Position numbers and translations under genes: made by a program. Shown one piece after another: positions 57,140-64,000 of a DNA stretch of 64,000 nt (within the stretch, counting starts at the first letter, position 1; each line of letters starts with the position of its first letter). Under the pieces are notes generated by a model. It saw only the letters and a list, made by a program, of their open reading frames with translations, did not search any database and was not told the DNA's origin. This stretch comes from Flammeovirga agarivorans (lineage in GTDB: Bacteria; Bacteroidota; Bacteroidia; Cytophagales; Flammeovirgaceae), in the NCBI RefSeq assembly GCF_012641475.1, contig NZ_JABAIL010000003.1:498318-562317 (forward strand). The letters are read 5' to 3'.

Positions 57140-59296
57140 ATGACGAATAATATTCCCAAAATACGATTACCAGAAATTAATGCGAAATATTCAAGACCTA
57201 GAAAACAGAGTATACCTTTAGATGCTTCTAGTGTAAAAGAATTATTCGAAATGAATAGCTGTGAAATTTCAGAGGCTGAAGTGACTGATATATTAAATAT
57301 TACAGAAGGGAATATATGTATTATAAAAGATATATTGGATCAAAAAAAAGCCGATAGCAATTTTAATATTCAATCTTACAAGGCCATCGGAGAGAGTCAT
57401 CTGCTACCCTTATTAAATCAGTTGAGTATCAGAAATAAAAGGTACTTACTAAAGGTGTCTATCTTAGACGAATTCAACTTTTCCCTTTTTTCAAAGTGCT
57501 GTCTAGAGGACGATTATTCAGATAATAATTTCACCGAATTTGAGCAATTTATTGAAGAAATAGGAAGGAGTGGTCATTTTGTAAAACCCCAAGATGGGAA
57601 CGATAATTTCAAGCTCACTGCTTATTTCAAAAAATATAGTGATATAGTAGTTAAAAAGGAGCTGACAAAATCAATCATTGATGATGTAAAGAATAAGGCA
57701 TCATTGTATTACAAAGAATATAATCCTATTCAATCGATCCAACTTTTACTGGATATTAATAAAGTGGATGAGGCCGTAAATACTTTTGATGAATTAAGAG
57801 TTCAACTAATGAACAAGGGGAAATGGGAAGAATTGCAAACTGTATTCCATGCTTTTAGTAAGGTCAGTGAAAGTACATCATGTTTACCGTTAATAGCAAC
57901 AGAACTTTGGTTGAGCCATTTTGATAGTAATCTGGTTAAAATGAAATCGCTATTGTCGACATTTTTAGAGCTTCTTCATAAGAACGATAATAAAGATAAT
58001 TTTGATGTTTTTTTAGGTGAGTATCATATTCTTAGAGCCTTTGTAGCTTACAAGTTGGAAATAGATATGGCAATGGCACATAAACATGCACATCAAGCTA
58101 TTCAACTCTTGGATAAATATAATGAGTACACCTTGGGTATAGCTTGGGTTTTCTATGCTGGAGCATTACAAGGCCTTGGAAAGAAAGAAGAGGCTAAACA
58201 TGCCATTTATCATCAATTAGAGCTAGGATGCTCTCTATCCTTAAAAGTAAATTTATACATGACTCTTTGTTATATCTATTGGTTTGATGGGGAGTTAGAT
58301 GATCTACTATTAATTGCTCATCAGTTGGAAAGAGTGAGTAAGAAGTCCAATAACTTGGAGGGACTGGCGAATGCTCATTATTTTCAAGGTATAGGCTATT
58401 ATTATAAACATGATCTATATAATGCAGAATCACACCTTGAGATATTATGGGAAAACCGAGAAAATACCATTCTTTCTCATAGGTTTTATGGAGGTATTGC
58501 CTATGCTTTAAACCTGTTTGAGGATGGTCAGAAAGAACAGTGTAAAGTTCTTATTCAGGAAATGGAGGATGAGGCTTATGATCATGGAAGTTCCAATTAT
58601 TTAAACTTAATCAAAGCTGTGAAATGTTACTTTAATTGGTTTATTGATGCTGATAGAAGTGCTGTGGAATGGTTTATTAAAAATAAGGACTTACCTGTTA
58701 CTGCATTATCAAATTTTACATCATTACAACTTTTACAGGTTAAAGTTTTAGTGACAGATCAATATGAAGGTTCTTGGAACATTGCTATATCCATTTGTGA
58801 TAATGCTTTATCACAACTAAAAGGTAATTTTAATCTCATCTTCAATGTGAGATTTAGTATTGTCAAAGCGCTAGCACTTTACCGATTAGGAAAAGTAGCA
58901 GAAGGTAAATCTGTAATAGAAAAGGTATTGAAAAATGTTCAAGGGATGAAATTGGAAAAAGCCTTTATGTTTTATGGAGCAGTGATGAGAGAATTTCTAA
59001 ATCAGACAAAATTTACGGAGCACAAACTAAATGTATATGTAGAGTATATCTTAGAATTCTTATTAAAGCATGATCACCAATTGGATACTTCTTCTAGTAA
59101 TATCAATGAAAATCATTTAACAAAAAGAGAAAGTGAAATTATTTTTCACCTTCAGAAAAATAGGTCATACAAAGAAGTTGGTATGGAGTTATTTATCTCT
59201 GAAAGTACAGTAAAACGACATATTGCAAATATCTTTAAGAAGAAAAAGGTAAACAATAAAAAAGATCTATTGTCACTCTATTCTAAAACATCCTAA
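57140..59296 (+). CDS. MalT-like TPR/LuxR regulator apparently lacking the P-loop ATPase core
   Basis: 718 aa, no signal peptide. The C-terminal 60 residues are a LuxR/GerE helix-turn-helix (LTKRESEIIFHLQKNRSYKEVG, FISESTVKRHIANIF). The middle (about 190-640) is a helical TPR superhelix (LANAHYFQGIGYYYKHDLYNAESHLE). Residues about 30-135 align in pattern with the end of the MalT STAND module: SVKELFEMNS..ISEAEVTDILNITEG and LLKVSILDEFNFSLFSK correspond to LxxxEV..L...TEGW and FLL.TSIL.. in LAL regulators. The first 20 residues look like the MalT start, yet Walker A and B motifs between are missing, a shortening of roughly 180 residues. It sits between the DUF2490 gene and a membrane protein gene, three bases from each. 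Probably a transcriptional regulator that does not use ATP; target unknown. Confidence 0.75.
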   Translation: MTNNIPKIRLPEINAKYSRPRKQSIPLDASSVKELFEMNSCEISEAEVTDILNITEGNICIIKDILDQKKADSNFNIQSYKAIGESHLLPLLNQLSIRNKRYLLKVSILDEFNFSLFSKCCLEDDYSDNNFTEFEQFIEEIGRSGHFVKPQDGNDNFKLTAYFKKYSDIVVKKELTKSIIDDVKNKASLYYKEYNPIQSIQLLLDINKVDEAVNTFDELRVQLMNKGKWEELQTVFHAFSKVSESTSCLPLIATELWLSHFDSNLVKMKSLLSTFLELLHKNDNKDNFDVFLGEYHILRAFVAYKLEIDMAMAHKHAHQAIQLLDKYNEYTLGIAWVFYAGALQGLGKKEEAKHAIYHQLELGCSLSLKVNLYMTLCYIYWFDGELDDLLLIAHQLERVSKKSNNLEGLANAHYFQGIGYYYKHDLYNAESHLEILWENRENTILSHRFYGGIAYALNLFEDGQKEQCKVLIQEMEDEAYDHGSSNYLNLIKAVKCYFNWFIDADRSAVEWFIKNKDLPVTALSNFTSLQLLQVKVLVTDQYEGSWNIAISICDNALSQLKGNFNLIFNVRFSIVKALALYRLGKVAEGKSVIEKVLKNVQGMKLEKAFMFYGAVMREFLNQTKFTEHKLNVYVEYILEFLLKHDHQLDTSSSNINENHLTKRESEIIFHLQKNRSYKEVGMELFISESTVKRHIANIFKKKKVNNKKDLLSLYSKTS

Positions 59297-59299
59297 ATA

Positions 59300-60418
59300 A
59301 TGAAAATTTCATTTTCGAACTCTGGTCTATTTGCTTTTTTTCTTCGTCCCATCAAATCGAATAGTTTAAAGACGCTGTTGATCATTCTGATCGTATGGCT
59401 ACCGATTGTTGTAGGAGCTTTTTTAATGAAAGGTGAGCATACTACTCTCTCAATAGTCAATGATTTTGAGTTTCATATTCGCTTTCTAATACTTATTCCA
59501 TTAGTCATTCTGATGGAGAAAAAAGTAGATCAGCCTTTTAATGATTTTTTAATCCAAACGAAGGGGATTATTCTTAAAGATGAAGCCAATAGATTTCAAA
59601 AAGTAATCAATAATATCGCTTACATCACAAAATATAATGTTGCAGAACTACTGTATTTCGCACTGTTCTATTCCTTGTTATTTTTATATTGGGAGGATGT
59701 AGTTACCTCTTCAAATAAGGAATACTTTTTTGATATTGGAACAAAAGATTTGAATAGTATAGGGTGGTATTATTTGCTTGTATCACTTCCTTTTTTTCAA
59801 TTACTTATTTTCCGTTGGGTTTTTAGGTGGGTAATTTGGGTTTGGATGTTATATAGAGTAAGTACTTTGAAATTAAATATTGATCCCGTACATGCAGATG
59901 GAATGGGTGGACTAGAGTACATAAATCTTATTCCATTTTTATTTAGCTTCTTGTCATTCTTAATCTCTTCAATCATTGCCACTCATATGGGTTCTGATAT
60001 TGTTTTTGGGGCTGAAAAGCTAAAAGCATTGTCTATTCAAATTATCTTCTTTACTATTTTCTTTCCTCTTTTAAATTACCTTCCACTTCTGTTTTTCGTT
60101 AGAAAAATGTTTAAGGCAAAGACTGAAGGAATTCTTATGTTTGGGCGTCTGATCAGAGAGCACAATACTGATTATTTTTCGAAATGGATATACAAACGAG
60201 ATGATAAGGATACCTTGTTAGGCAGTGTAGACAATTCATCACTTGCTGATATTAATGGCAGTTATGCAATGAATCAGTCTCTGCGTTTATTTCCAATAAA
60301 TTCCAACTTTTTCCTCATTACAGTCGTAGTTAGTGCTTTCCCTTATTTTCCATTATTACTTACTCAATACTCAATAATAGACCTGTTTAAACAGCTTGTG
60401 GTACATTTCATTTCTTAA
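59300..60418 (+). CDS. Polytopic membrane protein of unknown function
   Basis: 372 aa with about six to seven hydrophobic segments (LLIILIVWLPIVVGAF, LYFALFYSLLFLYW, YYLLVSLPFFQLLIF, FSFLSFLISSIIA, IFFTIFFPLLNYLPLLFFV, FFLITVVVSAFPYFPLLL). The loop motif NIDPVHADGMGGLEYI matches a conserved HPDGAGGL-like signature seen in uncharacterised membrane proteins of proteobacteria (from memory). It starts three bases after the regulator gene, so it is coupled to it, and may sense or transport the signal. No catalytic motif recognised. Confidence 0.7.
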   Translation: MKISFSNSGLFAFFLRPIKSNSLKTLLIILIVWLPIVVGAFLMKGEHTTLSIVNDFEFHIRFLILIPLVILMEKKVDQPFNDFLIQTKGIILKDEANRFQKVINNIAYITKYNVAELLYFALFYSLLFLYWEDVVTSSNKEYFFDIGTKDLNSIGWYYLLVSLPFFQLLIFRWVFRWVIWVWMLYRVSTLKLNIDPVHADGMGGLEYINLIPFLFSFLSFLISSIIATHMGSDIVFGAEKLKALSIQIIFFTIFFPLLNYLPLLFFVRKMFKAKTEGILMFGRLIREHNTDYFSKWIYKRDDKDTLLGSVDNSSLADINGSYAMNQSLRLFPINSNFFLITVVVSAFPYFPLLLTQYSIIDLFKQLVVHFIS

Positions 60419-60539
60419 AAGTTAAAAAAAGTTAACCAAATTCAAGGTGAATTACACCTTTTTTTACACCCTTGATATATTGCAATTTTATGTGTCAGTT
60501 TTGATATTTGTTTACACGACTATTTTCTACTGACTTTCG

Positions 60540-61196
60540 ATGAAAAAAGCACTCTTTATATTAATTACAGCCTTTCTATCTTTCAATCTTTCTGCTCAAG
60601 ACTATCAAGAGTTGGATTGGGATAACCTGTTACCTGAAAACATTAGTTTTGATGATCCCTTTAAAGATTTATCAAGGTCTCAGTTATTGGATTTGAAAGA
60701 AATAGCCTATCTCATCAATAAAAAGAAGGCTTCACCTGAAGACTTTCCTGAGGAGCACCAAGAAAAGCTACAACAAAAGGAGCAATCACTAAAGGAACAA
60801 GGTATTGATGCTCATTTCTTCCTTTCCAAAAGAGAAGAAATTAAGGAAAAACGACAGCAATTTGCAGAGGCTGTTGTAGAGGAACTTAACCATGAACAAG
60901 TTAAAATTCCTGGATTCTTATTACCCCTTAACTTCTCGGGACTTGAAGTGACAGAGTTTTTATTAGTTCCTTGGGTTGGTGCTTGTATACATACACCTCC
61001 ACCAAATAAGAATCAGATCATTTATATCAAATTCGATAAAGGATATGAAGTAACCTCTCGATTTGAATCGGTCTGGATAACCGGAGAAATGACAACTCAA
61101 AGTGTATCAAAAGAACTTTATTTAGTGGATGGGAAAAGTGAGATTTTCACAGGTTACTCCATTCATGCAAACCAAATTTTATCATACGTAAAATAA
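60540..61196 (+). CDS. Exported DUF3299 family protein
   Basis: 218 aa. Signal peptide to about residue 20 (FNLSAQ). A charged coiled-coil-like stretch (about 60-115) precedes the DUF3299 domain (about 118-215): VKIPGFLLPLNFSGLEVTEFLLVPWVGACIH in outline, PPPNKNQIIYIKF and MTTQSVSKELYLVDG. The conserved Cys149 and His151 in GACIHTPPPN could bind a metal. In Pseudomonas, the DUF3299 protein PA4066 is encoded with an ABC ATPase and FtsX permease, as here (with an amidohydrolase inserted). It is co-transcribed with the amidohydrolase (7-base gap). Confidence 0.85.
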   Translation: MKKALFILITAFLSFNLSAQDYQELDWDNLLPENISFDDPFKDLSRSQLLDLKEIAYLINKKKASPEDFPEEHQEKLQQKEQSLKEQGIDAHFFLSKREEIKEKRQQFAEAVVEELNHEQVKIPGFLLPLNFSGLEVTEFLLVPWVGACIHTPPPNKNQIIYIKFDKGYEVTSRFESVWITGEMTTQSVSKELYLVDGKSEIFTGYSIHANQILSYVK

Positions 61197-61203
61197 TAGC
61201 AAA

Positions 61204-62541
61204 ATGAGAAAACTCTATCTAACTATATCTCTACTCTTTATGAGTGTGCTCTTAGTAGTGGCGCAAGCAAAGAAAGAGACAACACATATTCTTATTCAAA
61301 ATGTGAAGGTATGGGATGGTAAAGGCAAAGAAATTGTCGATGCTGATGTCCTTATTGAAAATAACTTGATTAAGGAAGTAAAAAAGGGAATTAAAAAACC
61401 AAAAGGTGCTACAGTCATCGATGGAAAAGGATATACTTTAACACCCGGTTTGATCGACATGCATACACATATTATGCTTAATGGCCCCAAAGCTTTTTAT
61501 ACAGGGCAAGGCGATTATGATATGTTTGCTGTAGGTGCATGGGCGTACAGAGATATGAACCTTTTATTGGATCAAGGCTTTACTTCAATTAGAGATATTG
61601 CTGGTAATTCATTAGGTATTGCCAAAGCGAAGAAAAATAAATTGATGCAAGGTCCAAGAATTTGGTCTTCGGGTCCTGCGTTTAGTTCTACAGGTGGACA
61701 TGGTGATGCTGGTTTATGGAACCAAATGCCGGATGAAGACAACCAACCAAATAAAACAATGAACTTGGCTGTTGCAGATGGTATACCTGATATTATCAAA
61801 TTCGCGAGATGGAACTTTAGACACGGTGCTGCCTATGCTAAAATTATGGCTTCTGGTGGTGTTGCTTCTGAGTTTGATCCATTAGAGATTACTGAATATA
61901 CAGAGGAAGAAATGCGAGAAATCGTAAAGATATGTGAGGACAATAAAACATATGCTACTATACATGCTTACCATGATGATGCTATTAATAGAGCATTAGA
62001 TGCGGGTGTAAAGTGTGTAGAACATGGCTTCTTGATGTCTGAGAAAACAGTAAAAAGACTTGCTAACGAAAATATTGTTCTTTCTCTTCAGGGGTATGTA
62101 AGTACCGTCCAATTTGCTCAAGCATCACAAATTCCTTGGTTCTCTCCTGAACAAGTTAGAAAAGCAACGCAAGTAAATGAAGGGGCGAAACAAATGATTG
62201 AGTGGGTGAAAAAATACAATGTGTTTGTAGTGAGTGGTTCTGATATGTTTGCAGAGAATACTCCAAATGCTAAAATGAACATTACAGTCGAAAAGAACTT
62301 TGGTTGGGAACCATGGGAAATCTTACAACACAACACATATAATGCAGGAAAGGTATTAGCCATGTCTGGCCCGGCGAGAAACCCTTACAGAGAAGGTCCT
62401 ATTGGGGTAATTGAGGTAGGTGCCTATGCGGATATTCTAATTTGGGAAAAAAGCCCTCTTGAAGATATTGAAAATGTAATGCCTAATGATAACATCAAAT
62501 TGATGGTTCAGGACGGCGATGTATTAAAAAATACTTTATAG
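61204..62541 (+). CDS. Exported amidohydrolase family protein
   Basis: 445 aa. Signal peptide to about residue 20 (LLVVAQ). The metal-dependent amidohydrolase barrel has all ligands: HTH (His87, His89), carboxylated Lys213 in AKIMASGG, His254 in IHAYH, His274 in CVEHG and Asp347 in GSDMF. The pattern is that of the Xaa-Pro dipeptidase / imidazolonepropionase-like subgroup. Periplasmic di-metal hydrolase; substrate unknown, possibly a dipeptide or cyclic amide. Its place between DUF3299 and an ABC exporter is unusual. Confidence 0.85.
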   Translation: MRKLYLTISLLFMSVLLVVAQAKKETTHILIQNVKVWDGKGKEIVDADVLIENNLIKEVKKGIKKPKGATVIDGKGYTLTPGLIDMHTHIMLNGPKAFYTGQGDYDMFAVGAWAYRDMNLLLDQGFTSIRDIAGNSLGIAKAKKNKLMQGPRIWSSGPAFSSTGGHGDAGLWNQMPDEDNQPNKTMNLAVADGIPDIIKFARWNFRHGAAYAKIMASGGVASEFDPLEITEYTEEEMREIVKICEDNKTYATIHAYHDDAINRALDAGVKCVEHGFLMSEKTVKRLANENIVLSLQGYVSTVQFAQASQIPWFSPEQVRKATQVNEGAKQMIEWVKKYNVFVVSGSDMFAENTPNAKMNITVEKNFGWEPWEILQHNTYNAGKVLAMSGPARNPYREGPIGVIEVGAYADILIWEKSPLEDIENVMPNDNIKLMVQDGDVLKNTL

Positions 62542-62550
62542 TCAATTCAT

Positions 62551-62596
62551 AAAGCAGTGAGGTAAGTTATAGATATGACTTACTTCACTGCTTTTT
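62551..62596 (+). terminator. Rho-independent terminator
   Basis: 17-bp stem with one G-T pair (AAAGCAGTGAGGTAAGT / ACTTACTTCACTGCTTT) and a T-rich tail. The ABC gene follows 25 bases later, so read-through or a separate promoter must serve it. Confidence 0.85.
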
Positions 62597-62620
62597 GCTT
62601 TATAGTGAACCAAAAATTGA

Positions 62621-63337
62621 ATGGAATCAGTTATTCATCTTTCAGATATAAGTTTTAATTGGAAGGATAATACTACACCTCTTTTCAATATTCCATCACT
62701 CACAATTCAAAAAGGGGAAAAGGTTTTATTGCAAGGGAGAAGTGGTAGTGGTAAGTCGACCTTTCTTCATTTAATTGGAGGTTTTTTGTCTTCAAATAAA
62801 GGAAAAGTATCCATTCTAGACCATGACCTTTCTGTATTTAGTCCTGCTGAAAAAGATCAATTTAGAGCAGATCATGTTGGCTATATTTTTCAGCAATTTA
62901 ATTTAATTCCTTATCTATCGGTGATTGAAAATGTGGTATTACCGTTGCGCTTTTCTACCATTAGAAAATCTAAAGTAAGGAAAGAGGTGAATACAGAAGC
63001 CGAAAAACTATTATTGAAATTAGGAATTACTGTGAATTTACATGGTAGTGAAATCAATACATTAAGTGTAGGACAACAACAAAGAGTAGCAGCAGCAAGG
63101 GCTTTTATTGGTCATCCAGAAATTATACTGGCAGATGAACCTACTTCAGCCTTAGACAGCTATTCTAAAGCTCAATTTATGGATGTTTTACTTCAATTAT
63201 GTAAGGAGAATAATGCTACATTAATTATGGTTAGCCATGATGAGACCCTGACATCTTATTTTGATCAAATTCTTCCAATTTCTACATTCAATTCTACTTC
63301 TGAAGCTCTTGAAAACAATCATTTACCTTTCATATAA
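62621..63337 (+). CDS. ABC transporter ATP-binding protein (LolD/MacB type)
   Basis: 238 aa. Walker A GRSGSGKS (39-46), Q-loop IFQQFN (about 89-94), signature LSVGQQQR (148-155), Walker B IILADEP (168-174) with catalytic Glu, H-loop VSHDE. The FQQFNLIPYLSVIENV segment places it with LolD/MacB-type ATPases that pair with FtsX-like permeases, and such a gene overlaps its 3' end. It is expected to power lipoprotein or small-molecule movement between membranes rather than classic import. Confidence 0.9.
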   Translation: MESVIHLSDISFNWKDNTTPLFNIPSLTIQKGEKVLLQGRSGSGKSTFLHLIGGFLSSNKGKVSILDHDLSVFSPAEKDQFRADHVGYIFQQFNLIPYLSVIENVVLPLRFSTIRKSKVRKEVNTEAEKLLLKLGITVNLHGSEINTLSVGQQQRVAAARAFIGHPEIILADEPTSALDSYSKAQFMDVLLQLCKENNATLIMVSHDETLTSYFDQILPISTFNSTSEALENNHLPFI

Positions 63338-64000
63338 AAGTATCAAGTACCGTAGATATACGTTCTTACTCAGTGTTCTTTCAATCGCTGTGAGTATCAC
63401 TTTATTGCTGAGTGTATTGAAGTTAAAGCATCAGGTAAGGGAAAGTTTTGTAGATGGTATACAAGGTATAGATTTGATTGTTGGGGCTAGAAACAGTGAA
63501 ATTTCCTTATTACTTTACAGTATCTATCATATTGGGTCACCGAATAATAATGTAAGTGAGCAATATTATCAGAAGCTAAAATCAAATAAAAATACTCGAT
63601 GGATCGCTCCTTTTTCTATGGGTGATTCTCACAAAGGTTTTCCAGTTATTGGTACTACTTATTCGTATTTCAATCAATTAGAAAAGCCTGATATGGTGAT
63701 ATCAGATGATTTAAAAAGTAACCATATCATCATAGGGGCTAAAGTAGCGAATGAGCTAGGATATAAAATAGGAGACCAATTAATATTATCTCATGGGAAT
63801 GGAGAACATAGTTTTATTGACCATGAGCATATTCATTTTAGAGTGTCCAAGATTCTTCCTTTACAAGGGACACATCTCGATAAATCATTATTTATTGGTA
63901 TTGAACAAATGGGAGAGATGCATCAGCAGTTTCACTCGCAAGTGTTTGATCCTTTTGATGATACATCTATTGACCAAAAGAAATCTTACAGCGGATTAAT
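63309..64000 (+). CDS. FtsX-like ABC permease (3' end outside window)
   Basis: About 230 N-terminal residues are visible, from a TTG start at 63309 that overlaps the ATPase gene by 29 bases. The first segment (KTIIYLSYKSIKYRRYTFLLSVLSIAVSITLLLSVL) is the first membrane helix of an FtsX/MacB permease, here given in outline. The following periplasmic domain has IDLIVGARNSEISLLLYSIY, HIGSPNNNV and MGDSHKGFPVIGT, motifs of the permease subfamily seen with DUF3299 proteins (PA4065-like, from memory). Start is inferred; the alternative frame in this area is a shadow. Confidence 0.8.
   Translation, partial: MKTIIYLSYKSIKYRRYTFLLSVLSIAVSITLLLSVLKLKHQVRESFVDGIQGIDLIVGARNSEISLLLYSIYHIGSPNNNVSEQYYQKLKSNKNTRWIAPFSMGDSHKGFPVIGTTYSYFNQLEKPDMVISDDLKSNHIIIGAKVANELGYKIGDQLILSHGNGEHSFIDHEHIHFRVSKILPLQGTHLDKSLFIGIEQMGEMHQQFHSQVFDPFDDTSIDQKKSYSGL

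Noticed and set aside
63793-63999. Plus-strand frame of 68 codons at the window end
   Set aside because: It is a shadow of the FtsX-type permease, which reads in another frame with clear family motifs.

Overview
The window looks like chromosomal DNA of a marine gliding-type Bacteroidota, most likely a Flammeovirga-like member of the Cytophagales. This is inferred from AT-rich DNA, short A-rich leader regions without Shine-Dalgarno sites, several promoters of the Bacteroidota type (TTTG, about 19 nt, TAnnTTTG), type IX secretion (T9SS) C-terminal domains, TonB-dependent receptors with carboxypeptidase-like N-terminal domains, and many Cytophagales-type hypothetical families. No rRNA, tRNA, CRISPR array, transposase or phage gene was seen. 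Nearly every transcription unit ends in a clear hairpin terminator, so unit boundaries are unusually easy to read.

Layout. 1-4.1 kb: 3' part of a giant secreted beta-helix protein with a T9SS tail. 4.1-10.2 kb (minus): a periplasmic alpha/beta hydrolase, a cytoplasmic-looking beta-helix protein and an exported GH2 beta-galactosidase. 10.5-14.5 kb (plus): small coiled-coil protein, Bcr/CflA-type drug exporter, SEC-C protein, AlkB-type membrane hydroxylase and a PAS/H-box protein lacking a kinase domain. 14.5-18.4 kb: MATE exporter and a divergent AraC regulator. 18.7-22.2 kb (minus): an operon of an FGE-fold protein and a T9SS-tailed protein, an acetyltransferase and an unknown. 22.5-26.5 kb (plus): DUF418 membrane protein and an MG2/plug-like envelope protein.

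27.0-38.3 kb (minus) is the most striking region: one tight operon encoding an enlarged pyruvate:ferredoxin oxidoreductase (1634 aa, with inserts and a C-terminal ferredoxin-like domain), RnfC, RnfD, RnfG, RnfE, RnfA, a 61-aa membrane protein with four cysteines that resembles the Na+-NQR maturation factor NqrM, an FAD/NAD(P) reductase of the FNR family, and RnfB. Together they could pass pyruvate electrons through ferredoxin to a membrane ion pump and to NAD(P). Upstream lie two Fur-family-like 7-1-7 palindromes and a small winged-helix-like gene.

39.7-51.5 kb: a carboxypeptidase-regulatory-domain protein, AraC regulator and MBL-fold hydrolase, small outer-membrane proteins, acetoacetyl-CoA synthetase with YciI, and a HemR-type TonB receptor. 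52-64 kb (plus) is a second coherent region: TonB receptor plus beta-helix lipoprotein with a histidine cluster; then an operon of DUF2490 protein, a MalT-like TPR/LuxR regulator that seems to have lost its P-loop ATPase core, and a polytopic membrane protein; then a DUF3299 protein, an amidohydrolase, an ABC ATPase and the start of an FtsX-type permease. The DUF3299/ABC/FtsX combination resembles a proteobacterial cluster linked to zinc limitation, which suggests, without proving, a metal or envelope homeostasis role for this end of the window.
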